This document shows, in pieces, positions 1-9,573 of a stretch of DNA of 16,828 nucleotides (its first letter is position 1; every line of letters begins with the position of its first letter). The DNA comes from Pleurotus ostreatus/Saccharomyces cerevisiae fusant (Eukaryota; Opisthokonta), in the NCBI GenBank assembly GCA_024196135.1, contig JAMQCK010000278.1:1-16828 (forward strand). The letters run 5' to 3'. Below the pieces are notes generated by a model. It did no database searches and was not told where the DNA came from. It was given only the letters and a program-made list of their open reading frames with translations. Made by a program: the position numbers and the translations under genes.

Positions 1-552
1 TACCGAACGTGGAGCTGACCGGCTTCTCGTTAGGTCTTCAACAGCATCAAGATCTATCACTAGGCCCTTCGGCTTTGAGGTCATCGCGGGATGATAGTGT
101 GCCGCGGGCTTATACCCATTGCGCTGGGGCACGTCGTTCGTTTGGAGGCGCTTCTGGCTATACCCTTCTTTTGTATCATCTATCGGGATCCTAGGCTAAC
201 AGGCCATATCTATAGTTTCGGGCTACATACTCAATAGAGTGATTGTTGCAAGCTATGCGCTGGGGAAGTGACACAGGTTATGAACTGTTCCATTTTCTGT
301 GTGTTCGAGAGATACTGTAGGCGTCAGAACGCAAGACATTCTCGGCAAGCATAGCTACGCCAACGATGCGAACTTTGACGGTCTCACGAGACATCGGGAT
401 CGATAACCGAAGAGGACAACGGCGAGCACAAACAGTGAGATATAAGAAAAGAAAGAGACAGACGGATCAGACAAAGAAGGGGAGGGGGGATGTCTGGGAG
501 AAGCAAAGGGAAGCGGGAAAGATAAGTTTGGAAGGATGATACGGGCACAAAT
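1..552. other. No gene recognised; 3' flank of the protease-like gene
   Basis: I find no convincing coding exon, RNA gene or repeat here. The short open frames start at non-ATG codons or have no recognisable motif. The stretch next to 553 is probably the 3' UTR and polyadenylation region of the minus-strand protease-like gene; read on the minus strand, 410-540 is rich in C and T. The first 250 bases are less GC-rich than the genes and could be ordinary intergenic DNA or an eroded repeat. Confidence 0.5.
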
Positions 553-2307
553 TCAGGCGAAAAGGAAGTCAAAATTGGCGGGGAGGAGGTGGGCCCCATC
601 AAACTTGGCCTCAATCTCCTCCTTGAGCCGGTAGTAGGGGGTGACGTAGCATTGGTCAGTGGCACTGGTTGGACCTTTGCCACCCGTCAGGAGCCCAATA
701 AGGCGACCGCGCCTGTCGACGACGATGGATCCGGAGTCTCCTCCGTCTGAGAAACGCTCGCTCTTGCCCGTCTTGGTGTCGTAGCCGAGGATAAGCACCT
801 CCTTCGCGTCGACCTTGAGGCCATGAGCGTCGTAAGTACGGGTGATGGAATCGAGACCGTTGACGCGGCCGAAGGTGGTGCCGGTGCTATGCCCGTTCTT
901 GACGGCAAGGAGAGTATCTACGTCGTTGACGTCGCGGTTCTTGGGGTTGCGGAACTCGTCCTCGCGAACGTAATCCTCAAGCTGGAGAAGAAGGTCCTCG
1001 GGGACATGGAAGTCTCGATGGTCGTGATGCTGAGGGAACATGTACTTCTGCCAGTCGACCGCCGTCACGTTCCCACCTGTTGTATACAAAGGGGCGTCAG
1101 CGATGGACAAGACAACAGAAAAAGGAGGGGAAAAGATTGCGACGCACCGACGTAGAGCTTGTTACCTTGGAACAAGCCTGGCTCCACTCTGTCCTTACGG
1201 ACCTCGATCAGCGCCCAATCGTTCAGGTAACCGTCGTCTCCGACCTCGATCTTGGTGCAATGGTAAAGGTGTCCAAAGATGCGTGAGTCGAGGGAGGTGT
1301 GCTTTTTGGTGATATCACTGTGGAGCTCCTTGGCAGTTGCGATCCTCCTGTTGGCGGCGTCGATGAGACCGGTGAGCTCGGCGCGTCGGTCGGTCCGAGA
1401 AGCCGGCTCATCCTGAGCATACGCCGGGACCCTGGCGAGGGCCGACTCCCAGACGGTGATCCCCATGGTCTCGTCGTCGATGAACTTCGTGATGTCGCCG
1501 AGCGCGTTGGCGTAGGATTCGGTGCCGTGAAGAACAAACTTTTCGAGAGGTTGGCTCGTGTACTTGCGCGTATACGCCACATTCTCAAACTCGGGTGGAG
1601 GACGAGCAACGTGGGCGCACGTAAGAAGATAGACGCGCTTGTCGTTATCGTCGGTACTGAGACGGATGAAGACGCCGCCCGTGCCCTCGTAGCGAGGCAT
1701 AGCGTGAGGGGCGATAGAGAGGCTGAGAGTGAAGGTGAAGGGCTTCCTGAGGATACTGATGCTCTCCAACTCGGAATTCGGGTCGAAGGGCATGAACTTG
1801 GACTAGCGGCAATGGTTGGCCTCGACAACGGCTACCTGAGCGTCGGAGATTCCAGCTTCCTATAATGCGAACAACTATGACTATGCCGCTCACACACACG
1901 AAATCCGAAACTCACCTCGAGAACGGCAAGGACAGTGGGAGCAACGACCCCAGCAGCATCTGCCTGGTCAAGCGAATTTGGTTTGACGCTGATGCGACAA
2001 CGAAGTCGCAAATCAGAGTCGCATCGCCAGCGTTTGCGTAGGCGAGAGGGTCGACGGCGGTCAGCTGCATGTTAACGTCGAGCGCGTCGAGACGGCTAAC
2101 GATGAGTTGTGCTGTTTGGGGCCAAATCGCCGCCTTCTCTAGATCGTAGACGGGACGGGGGGCGCGGACGAGGTTCGATGCCTGGCCCCGAGCAACGGGC
2201 CATGCAGGGCCAGTTTTGAAAAGACACAGTGTCCCAGAACCGAAAAAGTCGGTGATGGCGGCTGGGTACGCGGCGAGGAGCAGCCTGAGGCTCTCGTTGC
2301 TGGTCAT
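553..2307 (-). pseudogene. Trypsin-like (S1-type) serine protease homologue, probably disrupted
   Basis: This matches a fungal family with a trypsin-like fold and no signal peptide that I recall as expanded in Agaricomycetes; its role is unknown. Blocks in order: an N-terminal part (GPAWPVARG, RPVYDLEKAAIWPQ, AVDPLAYANAG), a middle part (ISVKPNSLDQA, LEEAGISDAQVAVVEA), then the protease part. All triad residues are present: His in LLTCAHV (1611-1613), Asp in NDWALIEV (1218-1220), Ser in GDSGS (733-735). Introns: 1915-1860 (56 nt) and 1147-1077 (71 nt); both keep phase. Two breaks are seen. The N-terminal block and ISVKPNSL lie in different frames with no GT-AG pair between them (near 2010-2035). 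A TAG at 1803-1805 then interrupts two conserved blocks in the same frame. A 33-nt intron ending at that TAG could bypass it but is unusually short. The first in-frame ATG is at 2307. Family-like sequence (NLVPPIVHTTRKSPV) continues upstream of it without an ATG, so a 5' exon may be missing. Sequencing error cannot be excluded. Confidence 0.62.
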
Positions 2308-2947
2308 GACGGGAGATTTGCGGGTGGTATGAACGATGGGCGGGACGAGGTTGATGGCAGGAGAGGGAAGCGAGTCGTGGGAGGCGACAGCGTCAAACCC
2401 CAGAGCTCGCTGAGTCGGAGGCTTTGACGCAGTCTGCGAGGAAGGGAGGTTCAACCTTCGTCTTGACAGTGATGGGGGGGTGAGAGACACTGAGGACAAA
2501 AGAGCACTCGTTAAATAGGGTACCAAAAAAGGGGAGGGCGGTGACCGGTGAAACCGGAGCTTGCTTTTCAATCATTGGGTGGGTGCTGCGCTCGTTGTAG
2601 ATAGTCATGCACTTCAGGTTCTCTTGCAGTTGTCTTAAACCCATGCATGCTGATCAACGAATGTAGTCTGCAGTGATACGGACGCTCGTGGTGATTATGT
2701 CTTGTCGGCGACTGGCTAGTTTCGAACTCGAATATCGGCCCGCTTCCCCGTCATCTGCAGAAAACACGTTCGTGCGCACTTGCCGCATTCTTGCCGCGCG
2801 TTCTCCTCCTCTTCACGTCTCCTCTCACGGTCCATTTCCCCTTACCCTCTCCACTTCTTTTTTACCATTTGAGGCATATTTCTTGACTCTCCGATCACCA
2901 CGAATCACCCATTGTCTTACACCCGCGCCTCCTCCGCCTCCTTTACC
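2308..2947. promoter_or_regulatory. Divergent promoter region between the protease-like gene and OPI3
   Basis: This gap of about 640 bp separates two genes transcribed away from each other. On the minus strand a TATA-like CCCTATTTAACG sits at about 2509-2520, roughly 200 nt upstream of the first in-frame ATG of the protease-like gene. On the plus strand a strongly CT-rich tract (about 2801-2863) lies just before the OPI3 ATG, as is common in fungal core promoters. Part of 2308-2440 reads as family-like protein on the minus strand, preceded by a pyrimidine-rich CAG near 2431, so an extra 5' exon of the protease-like gene may lie here. I found no clear inositol/choline response element (CATGTGAAAT type). 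Confidence 0.45.
2511..2520 (-). promoter_or_regulatory. TATA-like box for the minus-strand protease-like gene
   Basis: Read on the minus strand the sequence is CCCTATTTAA, an AT-rich TATA-like core in otherwise GC-rich DNA. It lies about 200 nt upstream of the first in-frame ATG of the protease-like gene. The call rests on sequence and position only. Confidence 0.3.
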
Positions 2948-4007
2948 ATGTCCGCTCTCATCCAAGTGCTCCAGAAGGAAGGCCTCGCCGGCATTCTCGA
3001 CACCTCGAAGCCCTCGCTCGCGCTAGCTTTGGCAGCGATTGCATTCAACCCGACGGCGTGGAACATCGTGGCGAGGAATGGTGAGTAGGGAAGCGTTCCG
3101 GCGCGTGTATAGCGAGTGCGAACGCGTGTTTTCGACGCGAACGCGTTCCTCTTCCATGTTACGCGCTCCTCTTCCATGTTACGCGTTCCCCATCCATGAT
3201 TGACACGCTTCGGGAGTATGTATCGCGGCCTGTACTGACTTGCGCTCCAGAGTACCGCAACAAGACGATCACCCGCATTTTCGGCGGGAACCCGAAGGCG
3301 GGGTGCTACTTCCTCGCGCTCATGATCTTCTCGTTCGGGATGCTGAGGGACTCGCTGTGAGTGTTACTATCCTCCCTTCCTCCCCCTCACAATCGTACTG
3401 TCTCCCATCCTCCCTGTTCTCCTTCCCTTCCTCACATCCTCCACACTACTGGCTCGCGTCATTCCTTCTATCCTCCCTTCCCCTGACACCCCACTGACGC
3501 CCCTACCAGCTACCACCGTGCCCTCGCCGATCAACCGCGCGTCCCCCTCCTCCCCGAGCCTCTCAACCTCATCGTCCCCGCCGCCCTCGCCGGCCTCGGC
3601 CAGCTCTTCGTCGTCACCTCGACCTGGGCGCTCGGCATCACCGGCACCTTCTTGGGCGACTACTTTGGGATCCTGATGGACCACCGGGTGGAGGGCTTCC
3701 CGTTCAATGTGCTGCGGGACCCGATGTATGTGGGGAGCACGATGTGCTTTGCGGCGGGGGCGCTTTGGTGAGTGGGGTGTGGCGTTGTTGAGGTTGTCGA
3801 TGGTAGGCTGATGTAAACTCGCCAGGTACGAGCGCCCGGCGGGACTCCTCATCACGGCGTACGTGTACATCGTCTACCTGATTGCGTTGCGGTTTGAGGG
3901 GTGCGTTTTTCAATACTTGGGCTGAAAATACGATATTGACAAGTCTGTTCCCCAGACCCTTCACGGACATGATCTACTCCAAGCGCGCGGAAAAGAAGTC
4001 GTCTTAG
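2948..4007 (+). CDS. OPI3: Phosphatidyl-N-methylethanolamine N-methyltransferase (OPI3/PEMT family)
   Basis: This ER membrane enzyme uses S-adenosylmethionine for the last methylations from phosphatidylethanolamine to phosphatidylcholine. Exons: 2948-3080, 3251-3356, 3510-3767, 3826-3900, 3956-4007; all junction phases close, giving 207 aa, close to yeast Opi3 (about 206). The ATG has a good context (ACCATGT). The most diagnostic stretch is GTFLGDYFGIL (residues 125-135), followed by FPFNVLRDPMYVGST (143-157); both are nearly shared with human PEMT. Hydrophobic segments lie at about 25-42, 62-76, 98-125 and 160-187. The C-terminus EGPFTDMIYSKR (190-201) ends in a lysine-rich tail that could act as an ER-retention signal. 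Where human PEMT has Glu-Glu before PFT, this protein has Glu-Gly (190-191). Introns 1 and 2 are long for this locus (170 and 153 nt); intron 1 holds a tandem repeat. The product is confident; exon edges are predictions. Confidence 0.93.
3141..3200. repeat. Three-copy 20-bp tandem repeat in OPI3 intron 1
   Basis: Three head-to-tail 20-bp units lie at 3141-3160, 3161-3180 and 3181-3200. Units 1 and 2 differ at one base (ACGCGT versus ACGCGC at the start); unit 3 has further changes near its end. Units 1 and 3 begin with ACGCGT, and another ACGCGT lies just upstream at 3122-3127. The block sits inside OPI3 intron 1. Confidence 0.85.
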
Positions 4008-4112
4008 AAGGCTCTTGGTACACTTACTCAATGGGGGGGATCGGAAGGGGCTCACAGGAGGGCACGAAAACACGACTTGACGATCCTTGATGTCGAGACG
4101 ATTAACGACGGT

Positions 4113-4135
4113 GCGCGGATCTCAACTATCCGCGC
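4113..4135 (+). other. Short perfect hairpin in the OPI3 3' flank
   Basis: GCGCGGAT (4113-4120) pairs perfectly with ATCCGCGC (4128-4135) around a 7-base loop, with two possible G-U pairs extending the stem. It starts 106 nt after the OPI3 stop codon, so it may be part of the 3' UTR or lie just beyond it. An 8-bp palindrome of this kind can also arise by chance in GC-rich DNA. Confidence 0.4.
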
Positions 4136-4493
4136 GTAGAGACGGGATAAAGTACAGTAATGGATGTATAATGGATTTCAACATCTGCTAATAAGACAGG
4201 CTATTGGGATAGACATGGATGCGTGTGTTTGACACCGCTATTGCTAGGCAATTCTTTTGGGCTGCTATTCGTGCTGAAGGACTACTTACTCCTGAAGTCT
4301 CAGCAACCGTTCTACGTGCAAGGGGATCGCATTGTATCACTCTTGGCTCTGAAGGAGAAATCCTGAGGGGGTTGCGCGTGAATGGCAAAATCCCCATTAG
4401 GCAAGCCTTGTACTCTACCCACGTGTCCCGATCGCGATCAACGGCGCCTAAACTTTCCCGTGCTCATCACGAGTGTGCATTCCCTTCACGATC

Positions 4494-4524
4494 TGCCCCT
4501 ACCCCTTCTCCCCCTCCTTCACCA
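4494..4524 (+). promoter_or_regulatory. CT-rich tract upstream of the DHR1 start
   Basis: A run almost entirely of C and T ends about 28 nt before the DHR1 ATG. Such pyrimidine tracts commonly mark transcription start regions in filamentous fungi. A similar tract precedes OPI3. Confidence 0.35.
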
Positions 4525-4552
4525 ATACCCGGGGCACTGAGCACATCACACC

Positions 4553-7500
4553 ATGGGCCACCTCCGCGAACGCTACAACGCGAAGGCCCGCCAGTCGAGC
4601 GTTGGGGGAAAGAAGAAGGCAAAGCGCGCGAGAGGCGCTGCTGAGGCCGACGCCCCCGCCGACACGAACGCCGACATTGTCACGCCGAAGACGGATGAGG
4701 AGAAGGAGCGGGAGAGGAAGGAAAGGATGAAGGAGCAGCTGATCGCGGAGTCCGACTCCAAGTGGAATGCGAAGAAGAAGAAGCGGTTGGAGAAGTATAT
4801 TGTGCGTGGTTCGCTTCATCGTGTTTGAGGGTATACTGAAGGCTTTGTATAGGACAAGAAACTCAAGCAGGAGGAGCGCGTGTATCTGTTTGAGAAGCTT
4901 GCGTGCGTGTCTATCCCCACAGTCGTCTCTCCTTTGGTCGTCGCGTTACCCTTTTCGTCTTCTCTCTTCCCATCATTCGTGCTCTCGAACGTGCCATCCG
5001 TCTCCTAACACACTTCCCGTCTCTTTCCCTGACTCACACTTCACCCAGCAAATCCCAATCCGAAGTCTCCAACGTCCTCCAGCTTCAGTCCTCCGCCACC
5101 CTCGGGACGCGGAAGCCCATCACGCATGAGGATGTGCTCGCGCTGGAAGAGGATAAGGAAGTCCGCCGCGCGTTCGACAGCCGGCCGGGGAAGCGGAGGA
5201 GACTGAATGGGCCGGCGGTGGATGGGGAGTTGAGTAGTAGCGATGATGAGGATGTGCGCATGGGTGGAGAGGGGGATGCGCCAATGCGTGCAGCGAAGTC
5301 GCGATCAACTTCGCCTCAGCCTATCGTCGTCGAGGACCAGCCGTTCCAGCCGCAGCGGAGTGCAGTGAAGCATGAGCCCGTCGTGGGGGGCGCGCTGCAG
5401 CGGAACGCGGACGGGACGCCAGTGGCGCCGATCGTGAAGAAGCGGGGGACCAAGGTGCGTGGATGTTTTGTATGCGCATATATGTTGCTTGTTCTCTTTC
5501 CTTTACGATCCTTTGCATTTCCCGTCACCACCGCATACATACACCTTCCATACCCTCTCGCGCCTGCACTCATCCATTGCACCCCTCATACCCATCCCAA
5601 GCCTTTGCTTATTCCCATTCCAGACGAAATTCCAGTCTTGGCGGCACACGGGACGCAAATCCGCCCCCGCACAGCAGGAGGAGTCGGACTCCTCGTTTGA
5701 CAGCTCGGACTCGGCGTTTGATTCGGATGAGAACGAGGAGAACGACCAGAGCGAGGATGATGGACGTGTGGGTGGGGAGGAGGATGAGGATGAGGAGGAT
5801 GGGAATGACGAAGACGATCTGGACGACGAAAGCTCAGAAGACGAGGGCGAGCCTGCCCCACCGCCCAAACGCAAGAGCCTCGGCTTCAAGGCGTGGGCGA
5901 CGCAGCAGCTAAATGCGGCGAAGGGGTACACCGCGCCCGCCGATGCCAATCCCACCACCGAACCCTCCACATCGACCGGTTCTACTCACGGCAACGTGGA
6001 CCCTACCCACAACGACGCGACACCTCCTCCACCACCCAGGAAGCGCAAGCGCGAGGGCCCCCAGGAGAAGATTGGGCCCTTGGGCGAAGAGCTCATCCTC
6101 CCGACTACCTCCTTCGCGGCTCAATTCCCTTCGACGTCGGCGAACCCATTCAAAATGCCGTCCTCAACACCTCAGCCCTCCGTCTCCACTCCCCAACCCT
6201 CCTCCGCGTCGCAACCTTCTACCTCCACATCCCAACCTCCATCTCAACCCACAACGACCTCGACCTCGACCTCAGCACCCCAATCCCTCCCCGCCAAATT
6301 TGTCCCCGTCACCCGGCCTCCCGACGTGCAGGAGGCGCGTCTGCAGCTGCCCGTCGTCGCGGAGGAGCAGCCGATCATGGAGGCAATCCGGCTGCATCCG
6401 GTGGTCGTGCTGTGTGGTGAGACTGGTAGTGGGAAGACGACGCAAGTGAGTGGAGTGGTCTATTTGACGTTTTGTGAGGAGGGGAAAGCCATATAGGCGT
6501 CGACAAGTCGTTCGTGTGCCTACATATGCGCATACAATCCCTTCAACACCCATATACTCCATTTTGGCGCGCATACATCGACGCTAATCCTTTCACCAGG
6601 TGCCCCAATTCCTCTACGAGGCCGGCTTTGGTGCTCCTGACAGCGAGAATCCAGGCATGATCGGTGTGACGCAACCCCGTCGAGTCGCTGCTATGGCTAT
6701 GGCGCGCCGCGTCGGGCACGAGCTGGGCGTGGGGGTCGCGGACGCAGGCGAGGCAGAGGAAGATGCGCCAGGTACGAAGAAATCGAAGAAGTCGAAATCC
6801 AAGCCCATCGCCTCTTCATCCACGAACGACAAGCTTGGTGCACCTATCGCCTACCAGATTCGCTACGCCGGGACCGCCGGGCCAGCGACACGCATCAAGT
6901 TCATGACCGACGGTGTCTTGCTCCGCGAGCTCGCGATGGACTTCCTTCTCAACAAGTACTCGGTCATCATGATCGACGAGGCGCACGAGCGGAGCATGAA
7001 CACTGATATCCTCATTGGCGTGCTCAGTCGAGTGGTCAGATTGCGAGAGGAGATGTGGAAGGAGGGGCGAGAGGGCGCGAAGGTAAGTCAACCCATCCGT
7101 TGCTCTCAAAGAATCATCAACTAACGAACACCCACCTTCCCCCAGCCCCTCCGCCTCATCATCATGTCCGCCACGCTCCGCGTCTCCGACTTCGCCGCCA
7201 ACACCACCCTCTTCCCTTCCCCGCCGCCCGTCATCAGCATCCCCGCGCGCCAGCACCCGGTCACTGTGCACTTCGCGCGGCGCACGCAGTCCGACTATGT
7301 ATCGGAAGCCATCAAGAAGGTGGTGAAGATTCACGCGCGGCTACCGCCCGGGGGCGTGCTGGTATTTTTAACGGGGCAGAGTGAGATTGTGGGCGTGGCG
7401 AGGAGGTTGGAGGCGAGATATGGGAGGCGGGCGGTGGAGGAGAGGAGGGCGAGGAAGGCTGGGGGGAAGCCGGCTCGGACGAAGGAGGATGAGAGGTTTA

Positions 7501-9350
7501 AGGAGGTTCCAGAGGAGGGGACTAGCGCGGCGCAAGGTAAGGCGGCTCAGTAAATCGCTCAGGCGTCAGGCACTTACTTTCATCGCAGCGGATGTCGAAC
7601 CTGAGAACGTTGACCTGGGAGATACCCACGACGACCTTGCAGCGGATGTTGACGGCGACGGCGACCAAGACATGGACCCCGACTCGCTAGACACCGACGA
7701 CGAAGACGAGCTTAATGCCGAGCTCGGCCTCAGCGTAGACGAGTGCGATGGTACGTCAAGTGTGTTGGCCATTACCGTGCGTCGTACTTACGCTCGCTTC
7801 GTAGTCCCCATGCACATCGTCCCCCTTTACGCCCTGCTCCCCTCCGCACGCCAAATGGAGGTCTTCAAACCGCCCCCACCAGGCACCCGCCTCGTCGTCC
7901 TCGCTACCAACGTTGCCGAAACCTCCCTCACCATCCCCAACATCCGCTACGTCGTCGACACCGGCCGCGCCAAGGAGCGCCGCTACGACCCCGCCTCCGG
8001 TGTGCAATCCTTCCCCATCTCCTGGATCTCGAAGGCGTCCGCGGCGCAACGAGCGGGCCGTGCAGGGCGTACGGGGCCCGGGCACTGCTATCGTCTATAT
8101 TCGAGCGCGCTATTCGAGAACCACTTCGATGAGTTTGGCGAGCCGGAGGTGCTGAGGGCGCCCGTCGACGGGCTCGTGCTGCAGATGAAGGCAATGCACA
8201 TCGACACGGTCGCGGGCTTCCCTTTCCCGACGCCGCCGGACCGCCTCGCTCTGGCGCGCGCAGAACGTGTGCTGGCGAGGTTGGGCGCGTTGTCAAGTGG
8301 GGTGGGCGCTGGCGAGGGTCGGATTACGGAACTGGGGCGCACGATGGCGCTATTTCCGCTGACGCCAAGGTTCGCGAGAATGCTGGCGAGCGGGGGGCAG
8401 CACGGTTGCATGCCTTATGTGATCTGCTTGGTGTCGGCGTTGTCGGGGGGGGATCCGTTCCTGCGAGAAGAGGGGCTTCTGCAGGACGACGAGGAAGACG
8501 CGGATGAGGAGAATGAGCTTACTCACCTCTCGAGCGCGGCTGCGAAGGCGAAGGAGGTTAGGCGGCTGAGGCGGAAGGCGTTCTTCGAGAAGCAGCATGT
8601 ACGTTCATGTCGCCAATGGATGCGAATTCATGGCTGATCACGCTGCAGATCTATGGTGCTTTGGGAGACTTCACAAGTGACTTGTTCAAAGTCCTCTCCG
8701 TCGTCGGTGCCTACGAGTACGCAGGCGGTGGGCACAAGTTTTGCACCGATAATTTTGTGCGACCAAAGGCCATGGAAGAGATCCACAAGCTCCGCTCGCA
8801 GCTCAGCCACATCGTCCAAAGCTACTTCCCCGACATCGACGTCGGCTTCACTGCCAAGCTGCAGCCGCCAAGCGAGAAGCAGCTGAAGGTCCTTCGCCAG
8901 CTCCTCGCCGCGGGCTTCATCGACCAGGTCGCCGTGCGCAAGGACCGCCTCGACAATGCGTCGTCAGGGGGCACGCAGTTTACAAACTGCAGGGGCGTCC
9001 CGTATAGGGCTATCGGCATTGAAGAGGATGTGTACATACACCCTTCGTCGGTGGTGCATGATCATCGGCCGCCTGAGTATGTTGTATTCAACGAGGTCGT
9101 CCGAACGTCGAAAATCTGGCTGAAGGGTGCGTATAACCAGTCTTTCGCCCGTCGTGGAGCGACCCCTCTGACCTCTTGCGCAGGGATCACTGCCGTCAAT
9201 CCCGCCTGGCTGGCTACGATCGGCAAAGGCTCGATGTGCACCTACTCCAAGCCCAAGAAGAACCGTGCTGGCGAAGACGTGGTCATCCCACACTTCGGCC
9301 CAGATGGCTGGGAGCTACCTCCCGTCAAGGCATCATTAGTAGCATCGTAG
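4553..9350 (+). CDS. ECM16: DEAH-box ATP-dependent RNA helicase, Dhr1/Ecm16 (DHX37) family
   Basis: In yeast this nucleolar helicase releases U3 snoRNA from pre-18S rRNA during small-subunit assembly. Exons: 4553-4801, 4853-4902, 5049-5454, 5624-6445, 6600-7082, 7146-7536, 7589-7750, 7805-8598, 8649-9126, 9184-9350; phases close for 1333 aa (yeast about 1267). ATG context is strong (ACCATGG). The basic N-terminus [13 protein letters not shown] is followed by [23 protein letters not shown] and an acidic Ser/Asp/Glu tract (about 254-312). Helicase motifs: I GETGSGKT (500-507), Ia TQPRR (533-537), II DEAH (635-638), III MSAT (677-680), [14 protein letters not shown] (about 740-751), [14 protein letters not shown] (887-899), [10 protein letters not shown] (936-943). 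HA2/OB-type regions follow, with [22 protein letters not shown] near the end. Insertions: a Lys/Ser-rich one between Ia and Ib (about 556-589) and an Asp-rich one encoded by the small exon 7 between IV and V. The last intron (57 nt) is in frame; removing it restores the conserved [13 protein letters not shown]. Confidence 0.95.
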
Positions 9351-9401
9351 CTGGCGTCTTCACATATCAGCGTCAGGAAGCATCATTAGGACCGTCGTAG
9401 C
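9323..9401 (+). repeat. Imperfect direct duplication spanning the DHR1 stop codon
   Basis: CGTCAAGG-CATCATTAG... at 9323-9351 is echoed by CGTCAGGAAGCATCATTAG... at 9371-9401, about 48-50 bp apart. Each copy ends in TCGTAGC or a close variant. The first copy contains the last codons and stop codon of the DHR1 gene; the second lies in its 3' UTR. Confidence 0.6.
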
Positions 9402-9573
9402 AGAATGTACAGTAGCCAGCCTCCTCTAAGTTAGGATGAGTGTTGTATGACTATGGATACAGGGATGTGCATGCTGGAATATGAAAGCAAGTGCGAGGGA
9501 GGTGTATGCAAGAAAATGTTGAGATGCAAGAGTGATCGATCATCCGTTCTTCCTCTGGACCTGTATGCCCTTG

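Larger units (their letters stand above)
4008..4552. other. Intergenic region between OPI3 and DHR1/ECM16
   Basis: This 545-bp gap separates two genes on the same strand and must hold the OPI3 3' UTR and the DHR1 promoter. It contains a short hairpin (4113-4135), a less GC-rich stretch at about 4140-4260 and a CT-rich tract (about 4494-4524) before the DHR1 ATG. Open frames on either strand show no recognisable protein. I see no tRNA-like A and B boxes. Confidence 0.5.

Noticed and set aside
2393..2644. Upstream minus-strand open frame starting with ATG at 2644 as the first exon of the protease-like gene
   Set aside because: Its reading frame does not join the conserved block, no clear donor/acceptor pair was found, and a TATA-like sequence lies inside it. 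An unseen 5' exon remains possible.
4160..4175. TGTATAAT as a Puf-type RNA-binding site in the OPI3 3' UTR
   Set aside because: It does not match the usual UGUANAUA core exactly, and whether it is within the transcript is unknown.
4219..4644. Plus-strand open frame of about 140 codons upstream of and overlapping the DHR1 start
   Set aside because: No recognisable domain, atypical codon use, and it overlaps the confident DHR1 first exon in another frame.
7640..7690. Asp/Gly-rich [11 protein letters not shown] in Dhr1 as an EF-hand or dockerin-like calcium loop
   Set aside because: It lacks the Glu at position 12 and flanking helices; it is better explained as an acidic low-complexity insertion.
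9127..9183. Coding read-through of 19 residues near the DHR1 C-terminus
   Set aside because: The stretch has a GTGCGT donor and GCGCAG acceptor, and removing it restores the conserved [13 protein letters not shown], so it is treated as an intron.
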